Shown here one piece after another: positions 24,496 to 33,342 of a stretch of 64,000 nucleotides of DNA. The translations under genes were made by a program, and so were the position numbers. Each line of letters begins with the position of its first letter. Within the stretch, counting starts at the first letter, position 1. Under the pieces are notes generated by a model. It worked only from the letters and a program-made list of their open reading frames with translations. It did no database searches and was not told the origin of the DNA. The stretch spans positions 1 to 64,000 of the forward strand of contig NZ_JAMJFX010000009.1 in NCBI RefSeq assembly GCF_023544865.1. The letters are read 5' to 3'. This stretch comes from Phaeovulum molybdatiresistens (GTDB taxonomy: Bacteria; Pseudomonadota; Alphaproteobacteria; Rhodobacterales; Rhodobacteraceae).

Positions 24496-25783
24496 GGGCG
24501 CTGGGGTTGTTGGGATGCGTGGTCCAGTTGGCGTAATCGCCCACCACCTGCCCGGTGCGCGGGTCCACCGCGCCCTTGGGCAGTTCTTTCATGGTGATGC
24601 AGTTTTCCACCGGGCAGACATCGACACACAGGTTGCAGGCCACGCATTCTTCATCCTTCACGGTGAAGACGCGGTCGGGCGACATGGCGATGGCCTGATG
24701 GCTGGTATCCTCGCAAGCGGCATAGCAACGCCCGCATTTGATGCAATCATCCTGATTGATCACCGCCTTGGTGACATAGTTCAGGTTCAGATACTGCCAG
24801 TCGGTCACATTGGGCACCGCACGGCCCACCAGATCGGCGGTGCTGGTGAACCCCTTGCGGTCCATGTAATCCGACAGGCCCGAGATCATTTCCTGCACGA
24901 CCTTGAAGCCATAGGTCATCGCGGCGGTGCAGACCTGCACATTGCCCGCACCCAGCGCCATGAATTCGGCCGCATCGCGCCAGGTCGTCACCCCGCCGAT
25001 GCCGGAAATCGGCAGGCCGGCGGTGGCGGGGCTGCGGGCGATTTCGGCCACCATGTTCAGCGCGATGGGCTTGACCGCCGGGCCGCAATAGCCGCCATGC
25101 GTGCCCTTGCCGTCGATCTTGGGTTCGGGCGCGAAGTCATCCAGATCTACCGAGGTGATCGAGTTGATCGTGTTGATCAGGCTGACCGCATCGGCGCCGC
25201 CGCGCTTCGCCGCCTCGGCCGGTTTGCGGATGTCGGTGATGTTGGGCGTCAGCTTGACGATGCAGGGCATGCGGCTGTGCTGTTTGACCCAGCGCGTGAC
25301 CATTTCGATATATTCGGGCACCTGGCCCACGGCAGACCCCATCCCGCGTTCGGCCATGCCATGCGGGCAGCCAAAGTTCAGCTCGACCCCGTCGGCGCCG
25401 GTATCTTCGACCCGGGCCAGGATCGCCTTCCAGCTGTCCTCGTCGCAGGGCACCATCAGCGACACGACCAGCGCGCGGTCGGGATAGTCACGCTTGACCG
25501 ACTTGATTTCACGCAGGTTCACCTCCAGTGGGCGGTCGGTGATCAGCTCGATGTTGTTGATGCCCAGCACGCGCCGGTCGGCGCCGTGGATCACACCATA
25601 GCGCGGGCCGTTGACGTTGACGACCGGCGGGCCTTCGGCGCCCAGCGTCTTCCACACGACCCCGCCCCAGCCCGCCTCATAGGCGCGGCGGACGTTGTAT
25701 TCCTTGTCGGTGGGCGGGGCCGAGGCCAGCCAGAACGGGTTGGGCGACTTGATGCCGATGAAATTGCTGGTCAGGTTCGCCAT
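24482..25783 (-). CDS. preA: NAD-dependent dihydropyrimidine dehydrogenase, catalytic subunit PreA/PydA
   Basis: These 433 residues form an FMN-binding TIM barrel (about 1-320) followed by two 4Fe-4S motifs, CIKCGRCYAACEDTSHQAI and CVACNLCVDVCPVENCITM. With PreT it reduces uracil or thymine to the 5,6-dihydro form, the first step of the reductive route. Barrel landmarks are FWLASAPPTDKEYNVRRAYE at the N-terminus and the FGCPHGMAERGMGSAVGQ loop that carries the catalytic cysteine. It lies 1 bp downstream of preT, so the subunits are made together. The stop codon lies in a hairpin loop. Confidence 0.94.
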   Translation of the reverse strand: MANLTSNFIGIKSPNPFWLASAPPTDKEYNVRRAYEAGWGGVVWKTLGAEGPPVVNVNGPRYGVIHGADRRVLGINNIELITDRPLEVNLREIKSVKRDYPDRALVVSLMVPCDEDSWKAILARVEDTGADGVELNFGCPHGMAERGMGSAVGQVPEYIEMVTRWVKQHSRMPCIVKLTPNITDIRKPAEAAKRGGADAVSLINTINSITSVDLDDFAPEPKIDGKGTHGGYCGPAVKPIALNMVAEIARSPATAGLPISGIGGVTTWRDAAEFMALGAGNVQVCTAAMTYGFKVVQEMISGLSDYMDRKGFTSTADLVGRAVPNVTDWQYLNLNYVTKAVINQDDCIKCGRCYAACEDTSHQAIAMSPDRVFTVKDEECVACNLCVDVCPVENCITMKELPKGAVDPRTGQVVGDYANWTTHPNNPSAQAAE

Positions 25784-25784
25784 G

Positions 25785-27128
25785 TCAGGCCCCCATCAGG
25801 AAAGTGTGGATGTCTTCGGCCGCATCGCGGCCCTGGGCCACGGCGGTCACGGTCAGGTCATCGCCGCCCAGGGCGCAATCGCCCCCCGCCCAGACCCGCG
25901 ACAGGCTGGTGCGGCCGGAATGTTCGATCCAGATCTTGCCCCCCGCGATCCGGATCGCCTCGGGCGTGCCCTCCAGCGTCTGGCCGATCGCCTTGAAGCA
26001 TTGGTCGGCCTTCAGCCGGAAGGTTTCAGGCAGGCGCTCGATCCCCTCGGGGCCGGGGCGGGTATAGGCAAATTCCACCTCGCGCACCGCGCCATTGCCG
26101 TGGATCGCCACGGGCATCGCATTGGCGATGATCCGGACCCCCGCGGCGGTGGCATGGTCCTGTTCGTGGCGGCTGGCGGGCATGTCCGCTTGCGACCGGC
26201 GATAGACGATGGTGACGTTTTCAGCGCCCAGCAGTTTGGCCTGCACCGCGGCATCCACCGCCGTCATGCCGCCGCCGATCACCACCACGTCACGGCCCAC
26301 CGGCAACGCGGCCAGATCGGCGGCCTGGCGCAGTTCGGCGATGAAATCGGTGGCGGGGGTGACGTGGTCGCGGTCCTCGCCCGGGATGCGCAGCGCATTC
26401 ACCCCGGCCAGCCCCATCCCCAGGAACACCGCCGCATGGCGGGCCAGAAGATCGTCCAGCGTGCCATCGCCCGCACGGCCCAGTTGCCAGTTCTCGACCA
26501 CGCTGATGCCGCCGATCTGCATCAGCCAGTCGACCTCGGCCCGGGCAAAACCGCCCGGCGCCTTGTAGGAGGCGATGCCATATTCGTTCAGCCCCCCCGG
26601 CTTGGGGCGCGATTCATAGATCGTGACATCATGGCCCCGCATCGCCAGCCGATGCGCGCAAGCCAGGCCCGCAGGCCCCGCCCCCACCACCGCGACCGAC
26701 TTGCCCGTGGGCGTGGCGCGGGCGAAGGGATGGGCATTGGCCGCCATCAGCGTGTCGGTGGCAAAGCGCTGCAGCGCGCCGATCTGGACCGGCTGGCCCT
26801 CGGCGGTTTCGCGCACGCATGACCCTTCGCACAGGTTTTCCGTCGGGCAGACCCGGGCGCACATGCCGCCCAGGATGTTTTGCGACAGGATCGTCTTCGC
26901 CGCCGCCTCGGGCGTGCCGGTCGCGATCTGGCGGATGAACAGCGGAATGTCGATCGCGGTCGGACAGGCCGTCACGCAGGGCGCGTCATGGCAGAAATAG
27001 CACCGATCCGCCGCAACCCGGGCTTCGTGCCCATCCAGCGGCGGGGCGACATCGGCAAAATTCTGGCAATAGGATTCGGCTGTAAGCCGCCCCGGCACCA
27101 CGCCGGGGGTCAGCTGGCTGTTGGTCAC
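25785..27128 (-). CDS. preT: Dihydropyrimidine dehydrogenase, electron-transfer subunit PreT/PydX
   Basis: This 447-residue flavoprotein is related to the small subunit of glutamate synthase. The N-terminal cysteine clusters CYFCHDAPCVTACPTAID and CARVCPTENLCEGSC bind 4Fe-4S centres. An FAD site follows in VGAGPAGLACAHRLA (about residue 150) and a nicotinamide dinucleotide site in VVIGGGMTAVDAAVQA (about 290). It passes electrons from NAD(P)H to PreA. It is the first gene of the preTA pair and has its own upstream palindrome at 27184-27199, so the pair is a third transcription unit of the locus. Confidence 0.93.
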   Translation of the reverse strand: MTNSQLTPGVVPGRLTAESYCQNFADVAPPLDGHEARVAADRCYFCHDAPCVTACPTAIDIPLFIRQIATGTPEAAAKTILSQNILGGMCARVCPTENLCEGSCVRETAEGQPVQIGALQRFATDTLMAANAHPFARATPTGKSVAVVGAGPAGLACAHRLAMRGHDVTIYESRPKPGGLNEYGIASYKAPGGFARAEVDWLMQIGGISVVENWQLGRAGDGTLDDLLARHAAVFLGMGLAGVNALRIPGEDRDHVTPATDFIAELRQAADLAALPVGRDVVVIGGGMTAVDAAVQAKLLGAENVTIVYRRSQADMPASRHEQDHATAAGVRIIANAMPVAIHGNGAVREVEFAYTRPGPEGIERLPETFRLKADQCFKAIGQTLEGTPEAIRIAGGKIWIEHSGRTSLSRVWAGGDCALGGDDLTVTAVAQGRDAAEDIHTFLMGA

Positions 27129-27183
27129 GGTGGACCTCCCTGTGATTGGTGTTGTTTTGTCCTACGCTGCCACAGGCTGAAAT

Positions 27184-27199
27184 TTTATCAAGTGGTAAA
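27184..27199. promoter_or_regulatory. RutR-like operator upstream of preTA
   Basis: TTTATCAAGTGGTAAA has the same 7-2-7 layout as the two stronger RutR sites and matches TTGACCAnnTGGTCAA at 11 of 14 arm positions. Palindromy extends outward to 27182-27201. It lies 56 bp before the preT start, in the gap shared with divergent accB. The AT-rich arms make it weaker evidence than the other two. Confidence 0.6.
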
Positions 27200-27348
27200 A
27201 TGCAGTCCGCAGGCGCGCGTGCCGCGTCCTGGACAAACGCTTCCCGCTTTCCTCCCCCGCATGGGTCGCGTATAACGCCCCCCAGAAATGGCGACGCCCG
27301 CGCCGGACGGGCGGGACAAGACCCGATAACGGATCCTTTGAGGACGGC

Positions 27349-27843
27349 ATGACCAAACATTCCCATGAAAACGACGTGGCCTTCATCCAGGCGCTGGCAG
27401 AACTTCTGAACAAGAATGAGCTGACCGAGCTGTCGGTGGTGCGCGAATATGGCGAGGATGACAGCCTGGAGGTGCGCGTGGTCAAGCAGGCGACCGTTGT
27501 CGCCGCCGCCGCGGCCCCCGTCCACTATGCCCCCGCCCCGACTGCGGGCCCCGCCGCGGCCGCCCCCGTAGCCGCACCCGCCGATGCGGGCGGCGATCCG
27601 GCCAGCCATCCGGGCGCGGTCAGCTCGCCCATGGTCGGCACGGTCTATCTGGCGGCCGAACCGGGCGCGGACCCCTTCGTCAAGGTGGGCGATGCTGTGA
27701 AAGAGGGCCAGACCCTGCTGATCGTCGAGGCGATGAAGACGATGAACCACATCCCCGCGCCGAAATCGGGCACGGTCAAGCGCATCCTGGTCGATGACGC
27801 CTCGCCGGTCGAATACGGCACGCCGCTGATGATCGTCGAGTGA
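27349..27843 (+). CDS. accB: Acetyl-CoA carboxylase biotin carboxyl carrier protein
   Basis: These 164 residues comprise an N-terminal dimerisation region (about 8-50), an Ala/Pro-rich hinge (51-85), and a biotinyl domain (about 88-164) with the attachment site EAMKTMN at Lys130. It carries carboxybiotin between biotin carboxylase and the carboxyltransferase during malonyl-CoA formation. The gene lies 10 bp before accC. TTTGAGGACGGC before the ATG contains GAGG. The 220-bp upstream gap is shared with preT. Confidence 0.96.
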   Translation: MTKHSHENDVAFIQALAELLNKNELTELSVVREYGEDDSLEVRVVKQATVVAAAAAPVHYAPAPTAGPAAAAPVAAPADAGGDPASHPGAVSSPMVGTVYLAAEPGADPFVKVGDAVKEGQTLLIVEAMKTMNHIPAPKSGTVKRILVDDASPVEYGTPLMIVE

Positions 27844-27853
27844 GGGGCGCGCG

Positions 27854-29200
27854 ATGTTCGACAAGATCCTGATCGCCAACCGCGGCGAGATCGCGCTGCG
27901 CGTCATCCGGGCCTGCCGCGAAATGGGGATCGCCTCGGTCGCCGTCCATTCCACCGCCGATTCCGATGCCATGCATGTGCGCATGGCCGATGAAAGCGTC
28001 TGCATCGGGCCCAACCCGTCCGCTGACAGCTATCTGTCGATCCCCGCGATCGTGGCCGCCTGTGAAATCACCGGCGCGCAGGCGATTCATCCGGGCTATG
28101 GCTTCCTGTCGGAAAACGCCGCCTTCGTGCAGGTGCTGGAAGACCACGGCATCACCTTCATCGGTCCTTCGGCGGAACATATCCGCATGATGGGCGACAA
28201 GATCACCGCCAAGGAAACCGCCAAGAACCTGGGGATTCCGGTGGTTCCGGGCTCGGACGGCGGCGTGGCGGATTTTGCCACCGCGAAAACCGTGGCGGCC
28301 CAGATCGGTTATCCGGTCATCATCAAGGCCACCGCCGGCGGCGGCGGGCGCGGCATGAAGGTGGCGCGCGATGAAAGCGAGCTGGAAGTGGCCTTCCGCA
28401 CCGCCCGGTCCGAGGCCAAGGCCGCCTTCGGCAATGACGAAGTCTATATGGAGAAATACCTCCAGCGTCCGCGCCACATCGAGATCCAGGTCTTTGGCGA
28501 CGGCAAGGGCAACGCCGTGCATCTGGCGGAACGCGACTGTTCGCTGCAGCGCCGCCACCAGAAGGTGTTCGAAGAGGCCCCCGGCCCCGTCATCACCCCC
28601 GAACAGCGCGCCCGCATCGGCAAGATCTGCGCCGATGCCATTGCCAAGCTGGGCTATTCCGGCGCGGGCACCATCGAATTCCTGTTCGAGGATGGCGAAT
28701 TCTACTTCATCGAGATGAACACCCGCCTGCAGGTGGAACATCCGGTGACCGAGGCGATCTTTGGCGTCGACCTTGTGCGCGAACAGATCCGCGTGGCCGA
28801 AGGCTATCCGCTGTCCTTCACGCAAGATGACCTGTCGATCAACGGTCACGCGATCGAAGTGCGGATCAACGCCGAAAAGCTGCCGATTTTTTCGCCCTGC
28901 CCCGGCAAGATCACCCAGTATCACGCGCCGGGCGGCCTTGGCGTGCGGATGGACAGCGCGCTTTATGACGGCTATTCGATCCCGCCCTATTACGACAGCC
29001 TGATCGGCAAGCTGATCGTGCATGGCCGCGACCGCCCCGAGGCCCTGTCGCGCCTGTCGCGCGCCTTGGGCGAGCTGATCGTGGACGGTGTGGACACCAC
29101 GATCCCGCTGTTCCGCCAGCTTCTGGAAGACCCCGACATCCAGACCGGCGACTATTCCATCCACTGGCTGGAAAAGTGGCTGGCGAAAACCTACGGCTAA
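27854..29200 (+). CDS. accC: Acetyl-CoA carboxylase biotin carboxylase subunit
   Basis: This 448-residue ATP-grasp enzyme begins [20 protein letters not shown]. The glycine-rich ATP lid is [14 protein letters not shown] (about residue 160-172), and the active-site segment [17 protein letters not shown] (about 285-301) carries the conserved Glu, Asn, Arg and Glu. It carboxylates biotin on AccB using bicarbonate and ATP. Length is exactly that of the family. A strong terminator follows the stop. Confidence 0.97.
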   Translation: MFDKILIANRGEIALRVIRACREMGIASVAVHSTADSDAMHVRMADESVCIGPNPSADSYLSIPAIVAACEITGAQAIHPGYGFLSENAAFVQVLEDHGITFIGPSAEHIRMMGDKITAKETAKNLGIPVVPGSDGGVADFATAKTVAAQIGYPVIIKATAGGGGRGMKVARDESELEVAFRTARSEAKAAFGNDEVYMEKYLQRPRHIEIQVFGDGKGNAVHLAERDCSLQRRHQKVFEEAPGPVITPEQRARIGKICADAIAKLGYSGAGTIEFLFEDGEFYFIEMNTRLQVEHPVTEAIFGVDLVREQIRVAEGYPLSFTQDDLSINGHAIEVRINAEKLPIFSPCPGKITQYHAPGGLGVRMDSALYDGYSIPPYYDSLIGKLIVHGRDRPEALSRLSRALGELIVDGVDTTIPLFRQLLEDPDIQTGDYSIHWLEKWLAKTYG

Positions 29201-29205
29201 GACAG

Positions 29206-29229
29206 CGCCCCCGAAACCGGGGGCGTTTT
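29206..29229 (+). terminator. Rho-independent terminator of accBC
   Basis: CGCCCCCG (29206-29213), loop AAAC, CGGGGGCG (29218-29225), then TTTT. It lies 5 bp past the accC stop and touches the stop of the convergent methyltransferase gene. Confidence 0.9.
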
Positions 29230-29933
29230 CATTTCGGGCGCAGCAGGCAGGTGGCGCGGCGCTTGACCTCGGGGCGGAAGTAATCGGCCACCGGGGCGCG
29301 GCGATCGGCGGGCAGATCGGACCAGTCCAGCCACTCGCAAGCGTAATCCAGCGCATCGGCAATCGCCTCCATCGCGGGGAAGGACGGGATGCCGATCAGT
29401 GCGCGGTCCTGCCCCGCGATCTGGGGGATGGAATTCAACACCTTGTCGGTGCGTTCGCGCCCCAGCACGATCACCGGCCCCGGACGCAGGGCAAATTCGC
29501 TGTCGACGATCACCAGCCGCGGGCCCAGCGCGCGCACCAGCCGGAACAGGCGAAAATGGTCCATGACGTGATACAGGATGCCCAGAACGGCAACGACGTC
29601 AAACCGTTCGCCCGCGGCAATCGCCTGTTCCATGCCGTCAAAAATATCGTCGCAGCGCAGCGTTACCCGCGCGGCAAAATCGCTTTGCGGGAAATGCGCG
29701 AAGCGGTCGATCAGATCCTGCCGCCCCTCGATCCCCACCACCTGCGCCGCGCCCGCCGCGGCAAAGGCATAGGACCAGCGCCCGTCATGCGCGGCCAGAT
29801 CCAGCACCCGCGCGCCCGCGATCTGTGGCACCAGCGGCGCCACGATCCTGCGGTGACGTTCGTTCAGCCGCGTGACGGCGCCGGGGTCTTCGGCATAGGC
29901 CGCGACCTGGGGCAGAAAGTCGAAAAAACCCAT
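29229..29933 (-). CDS. SAM-dependent methyltransferase, unknown substrate
   Basis: This protein of about 234 residues has a Rossmann methyltransferase core: motif I RVLDLAAHDGRWSYAFAAAG (about residue 43), an acidic residue after strand 2 (VVGIEGRQD), and DVVAVLGILYHVMDHFRLFR, the LGxLYHV loop common in class I enzymes of the CmoB/Methyltransf_23 type. The C-terminal part ends VKRRATCLLRPK. ATG 29933 (MGFFDFLPQ) is preferred over 29948. It is convergent with accC and divergent from aat. The substrate is unknown. Confidence 0.75.
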   Translation of the reverse strand: MGFFDFLPQVAAYAEDPGAVTRLNERHRRIVAPLVPQIAGARVLDLAAHDGRWSYAFAAAGAAQVVGIEGRQDLIDRFAHFPQSDFAARVTLRCDDIFDGMEQAIAAGERFDVVAVLGILYHVMDHFRLFRLVRALGPRLVIVDSEFALRPGPVIVLGRERTDKVLNSIPQIAGQDRALIGIPSFPAMEAIADALDYACEWLDWSDLPADRRAPVADYFRPEVKRRATCLLRPK

Positions 29934-30003
29934 ATTTGCCCCCGGCAAGAAACTCGTCCATCCTGCCGCCAGATTAGACAGGCGTCAGGGGGCGGGCAAG
30001 GCG

Positions 30004-30642
30004 ATGGGCCAGGGATTGACGGGGGAAATGCTGCTGGCGGGCTATGCGCGCGGCATCTTTCCGATGGCCGAAAGCCGCGAGGATCCGACGCTCTATTGGG
30101 TCGATCCGCGCCAGCGCGGGGTGATCCCGCTGGACGGCTTTCACCTGTCGCGATCTTTGGCCCGCACGATCCGACGCGGCGGCTTCCGGATCAGCACCGA
30201 CACCGCCTTTGCCGCCGTGGTGGATGGCTGTGCCGCGCGGGATGAGACCTGGATCAACACGCCGCTGCGCGCGCTTTACGACGATCTGCACGCCAAGGGC
30301 TTTGCCCACAGCCTGGAGGTCTGGGCCGGTGATCAGCTGATCGGTGGGGTGTTCGGTATCGCGCTGGGGGGCGCGTTCTTCGGCGAAAGCATGTTTTCGG
30401 CGCGCCGCGACGCCTCCAAGATCGCGCTGGCCTATCTGGTGGACCGGCTGCGCCAGACGGGCTTCACCCTGCTGGACACGCAATTCCTGACGCCGCATCT
30501 GGCAAGCCTGGGGGGCGTGGAAATTCCGCGTGCCGATTATCGCCGCCAGCTGGCACGCGCGCTGCGCCAGGACGCGAATTTCAGCGCCCCCGCCGTGCCC
30601 GACGCTCAGTCAATCTTGCAGCGGATGACCCAGACGTCATAG
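30004..30642 (+). CDS. aat: Leucyl/phenylalanyl-tRNA-protein transferase
   Basis: This 212-residue enzyme of the N-degron pathway adds Leu or Phe from tRNA to proteins with N-terminal Lys or Arg, marking them for ClpAP. The signatures are LLAGYARGIFPMAESREDP at the N-terminus, the LYWVDPRQRGVIPLDGFHLS stretch, and VFGIALGGAFFGESMFSARR (about residue 115-135). Its 3' end overlaps the convergent DUF2155 gene by 37 bp. The neighbourhood accBC-aat-DUF2155 is common in this family of bacteria. Confidence 0.95.
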   Translation: MGQGLTGEMLLAGYARGIFPMAESREDPTLYWVDPRQRGVIPLDGFHLSRSLARTIRRGGFRISTDTAFAAVVDGCAARDETWINTPLRALYDDLHAKGFAHSLEVWAGDQLIGGVFGIALGGAFFGESMFSARRDASKIALAYLVDRLRQTGFTLLDTQFLTPHLASLGGVEIPRADYRRQLARALRQDANFSAPAVPDAQSILQRMTQTS

Positions 30643-30968
30643 CGGCGGTGATCCAACGCCGACAGTGCCGGGCTGTCCGCGATCATCCAGCCCGAAAAGG
30701 CGGGCGCGCTGGCGCCGCGATCGGTGATAGTGACATGGGCGAAGGCGTTGGAGGAAGGATCCTCGGCCGGATAGCGGCATTCGCGCAAGGTCACCGTGAT
30801 CAGGCCATAGGTCACGCTTTCGCCCGCCGCCAGGTCCAGATCGGTGGTCGATCCCGCAACCTTGTCCAACGCGCGCAGCACGGCGCCGGGGGCCTGGGCC
30901 ACCTCTTGCGCGGCCAGGGGGGCGGACAATGCCGCAAGCAGGGCCGCACCGATCACCGACCTGATCAT
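30606..30968 (-). CDS. DUF2155 periplasmic protein
   Basis: This 120-residue protein has a signal peptide (MIRSVIGAALLAALSAPLAAQ) and a DUF2155 domain: AVLRALDKVAGSTTDLDLAA, ITVTLRECRYPAEDPSSNAF, then FSGWMIADSPALSALDHRRY and DVWVIRC. Two cysteines may pair. The family's function is unknown to me; members sit beside mlaD and complex I accessory genes, as here. The start overlaps the mlaD stop by 4 bp. The C-terminal codons overlap aat on the other strand. Confidence 0.88.
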   Translation of the reverse strand: MIRSVIGAALLAALSAPLAAQEVAQAPGAVLRALDKVAGSTTDLDLAAGESVTYGLITVTLRECRYPAEDPSSNAFAHVTITDRGASAPAFSGWMIADSPALSALDHRRYDVWVIRCKID

Positions 30969-31465
30969 GGCGCATCCCCCGCCGCATCCTCGGGCGCCAC
31001 GGCACCCGGCGCGGGCGCGTCATCGCCGCCGCCATCAACGAATTTCATCATCAGCGAAATCACCGAAACCGCGCCCTGCGTATCCTCGATTTCATCGCCG
31101 GGGCCCAGGTTGTCCAGGCTGCCACCGGGCATCAGTTCGATGAAGGCGCCGCCCAAAAGCCCCTCGGACGACACCAGAATCGCGGAATCGGTGGGGAGAA
31201 TCACATCCTTTCGCAGCGCGACCGTGGCATCGGCAAAGAAGGTCTGCGGGTTCAGTTCCAGCTTGGTGACCGTGCCCACCTTGACCCCGGCCAGCCGCAC
31301 ATCGGTGCCAACCGTCACCCCCTCGACCGAGCGGAACGAGGCATGCAGGTCATAGGTGCCCGACGTGGACCCAAGCCCCCGCCCCTGCGACGCCCAGGCC
31401 AGAAAGCCCGCCGCAACGGCCAATACGACCGCCCCCGCCAGCACTTCGGTGCGGTTCTCGCTCAT
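30965..31465 (-). CDS. mlaD: MlaD-type lipid-binding protein (MCE family)
   Basis: This 166-residue protein has an N-terminal membrane anchor (about residues 8-26, VLAGAVVLAVAAGFLAWASQ) and a single MCE domain (about 38-118, TYDLHASFRSVEGVTVGTDV then AGVKVGTVTKLELNPQTFFA). MlaD forms a periplasmic ring on the MlaFE transporter that moves phospholipids between membranes. No mlaE or mlaF lies nearby, and the acidic C-terminal tail is short. It is translationally coupled to the DUF2155 gene. Confidence 0.87.
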   Translation of the reverse strand: MSENRTEVLAGAVVLAVAAGFLAWASQGRGLGSTSGTYDLHASFRSVEGVTVGTDVRLAGVKVGTVTKLELNPQTFFADATVALRKDVILPTDSAILVSSEGLLGGAFIELMPGGSLDNLGPGDEIEDTQGAVSVISLMMKFVDGGGDDAPAPGAVAPEDAAGDAP

Positions 31466-31480
31466 CGCCGCTCCTCCGGG

Positions 31481-31858
31481 TTATTCGGGCTGCCAGGCCT
31501 CATAGTCGCGCCGCTCGGCAGGGGCGGTGCGGCGCAACGACCCTGCGGGCGCATAGGCGCCGGGCGTGCCGGTCAAGTTTTCCTTGTGCGGCAGTTCCCA
31601 GGCCTTGTGGGCCAGCGGCGCGGTGGTCGGCGGCTGATCCCAGGTGAAGTGGATCCAGCCGTGCCAATCGGGGGAAATCCGGCTGGCTTCGCATTCGCCA
31701 TTGTAGATCACCCAGCGGCGCTTGCCATCGCGGGTCTGGTAATACGCGTTGCCCTGTTCATCCTCGCCGACCTTGACCCCCTTGCGGGCGGTAAAGATCT
31801 GGGTCCCGAGCGTCTGGTCATTCCACCAGGTCAGAAGGCGAAGCAGGAATTTCATCAT
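31481..31858 (-). CDS. NDUFA12-like NADH dehydrogenase accessory subunit
   Basis: This 125-residue protein matches NDUFA12/B17.2: a short N-terminal helix ([20 protein letters not shown]), the conserved [20 protein letters not shown] and [10 protein letters not shown], and a C-terminal [16 protein letters not shown]. In alphaproteobacteria such as Paracoccus this is a supernumerary subunit of respiratory complex I on the cytoplasmic side. Tandem ATGs (31858, 31855) follow GGAGG; either may be used. It is the first of three genes with mlaD and DUF2155. Confidence 0.93.
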   Translation of the reverse strand: MMKFLLRLLTWWNDQTLGTQIFTARKGVKVGEDEQGNAYYQTRDGKRRWVIYNGECEASRISPDWHGWIHFTWDQPPTTAPLAHKAWELPHKENLTGTPGAYAPAGSLRRTAPAERRDYEAWQPE

Positions 31859-31956
31859 AAACCTCCGCGGGCAAGTCCCGCCCCTTATACCGCAGGCGCG
31901 CGCAAGGTCCAGTGCCTTGGGGTGCCAAAGCGAAGGCGGGCCGAAGCCCGCCTAAA

Positions 31957-33222
31957 TCAACCCGCCGATTTCGGCTCTTTCTTCTGATCGGCATAGATCA
32001 GAAGCGGTTTCGCCCCGGGGCTGTCCACCGCCTCGTCGTTCACCACGACTTCCTGCACGCCGGTCATGCCCGGCAGTTCGAACATCGTATCCAGCAGGAT
32101 GTCTTCCATGATCGAGCGCAGCCCCCGCGCGCCGGTCTTGCGCTTGATCGCGCGGCGCGCGATCGCGCTCAGCGCGTCTTCGGTGAAGGTCAGCTTGACG
32201 TCCTCGATCTCGAACAGGCGCTGGTATTGCTTGACCAGCGCGTTCTTGGGTTCGGTCAGGATGGTAACCAGTGCGGCCTCGTCCAGATCGGTCAGGGTGG
32301 CGATCACCGGCAGACGGCCGACGAATTCCGGGATCAGGCCGAATTTCAACAGATCCTCGGGCTCCAGCTCCTTGAACAATTCGCCCACGCCGCGATCATC
32401 GGGCCCCTTGACCTCGGCGCCAAAGCCCATCGCGGACCCTTTGTTGCGCTGCGCGATGATCCGATCCAGGCCCGCAAAGGCGCCGCCACAGATGAACAGG
32501 ATGTTGGTCGTGTCCACCTGCAGGAATTCCTGCTGCGGATGCTTGCGCCCGCCCTGCGGCGGAACGGATGCGACCGTGCCTTCCATGATCTTCAACAGCG
32601 CCTGCTGCACCCCCTCGCCCGAGACATCGCGGGTGATGCTGGGGTTGTCGGACTTGCGCGTGATCTTGTCGACCTCATCGATATAGACGATGCCGCGCTG
32701 CGCGCGTTCGACGTTGTATTCGCTGGCCTGCAGCAGTTTCAGGATGATGTTTTCCACATCCTCGCCGACATAGCCCGCCTCGGTCAGCGTGGTCGCATCG
32801 GCCATGGTGAAGGGCACATCCAGGATCCGCGCCAGCGTCTGCGCCAGCAGCGTCTTGCCGCAGCCGGTGGGGCCGATCAGCAGGATGTTCGACTTCGCCA
32901 GTTCGATATCGGCCTTGGACCCGTGGTTCAGGCGCTTGTAGTGGTTGTGCACCGCGACCGACAGCACGCGCTTGGCATGTTCCTGGCCGATCACGTAATC
33001 GTCCAGCACCTTGCAGATGTCGCGCGGGGTGGGCACCCCGTCGGTGGCCTTCAGGCCCGTCGATTTCGTCTCTTCACGGATGATATCCATGCAAAGTTCG
33101 ACACATTCGTCACAGATGAACACGGTGGGGCCCGCGATCAGCTTGCGCACCTCATGCTGGCTCTTGCCGCAGAACGAGCAGTAGAGCGTGTTCTTGCTGT
33201 CCGAGCCGGAATTGTTCGCCAT
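31957..33222 (-). CDS. clpX: ATP-dependent Clp protease ATP-binding subunit ClpX
   Basis: This 421-residue AAA+ unfoldase has an N-terminal C4 zinc finger ([20 protein letters not shown] then CDEC), Walker [13 protein letters not shown] (about 117-128), Walker [14 protein letters not shown], and the sensor and pore-loop region [13 protein letters not shown]. The IGF-type loop for ClpP docking is present as YGF-like MGFGAEVKG. It feeds substrates to ClpP, encoded just upstream on the same strand, 120 bp away across a hairpin. Confidence 0.97.
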   Translation of the reverse strand: MANNSGSDSKNTLYCSFCGKSQHEVRKLIAGPTVFICDECVELCMDIIREETKSTGLKATDGVPTPRDICKVLDDYVIGQEHAKRVLSVAVHNHYKRLNHGSKADIELAKSNILLIGPTGCGKTLLAQTLARILDVPFTMADATTLTEAGYVGEDVENIILKLLQASEYNVERAQRGIVYIDEVDKITRKSDNPSITRDVSGEGVQQALLKIMEGTVASVPPQGGRKHPQQEFLQVDTTNILFICGGAFAGLDRIIAQRNKGSAMGFGAEVKGPDDRGVGELFKELEPEDLLKFGLIPEFVGRLPVIATLTDLDEAALVTILTEPKNALVKQYQRLFEIEDVKLTFTEDALSAIARRAIKRKTGARGLRSIMEDILLDTMFELPGMTGVQEVVVNDEAVDSPGAKPLLIYADQKKEPKSAG

Positions 33223-33265
33223 CGTCTTCCTCTGGGCTGGCCCGGCGCGAACCGGGGCCTGTCTT

Positions 33266-33294
33266 GGGCTGTCCCTGAAAGTCTAGGACAGCCC
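33266..33294 (-). terminator. Hairpin between clpP and clpX
   Basis: GGGCTGTCC (33266-33274) and GGACAGCCC (33286-33294) are exact inverted copies with an 11-base loop. On the minus strand it lies about 50 bases after the clpP stop and 44 before the clpX start. No T run follows, so partial termination or mRNA processing between the two genes is more likely than full termination. Confidence 0.6.
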
Positions 33295-33342
33295 TACCTT
33301 CATCACAATGTCAAAATGACGCCGCGGGCATCGCCCCGCCCA

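Noticed and set aside
33295..33342. A TTGACA box before clpX
   Set aside because: On the minus strand TTGACA is present, but no -10 sequence lies at acceptable distance and the hairpin follows instead.
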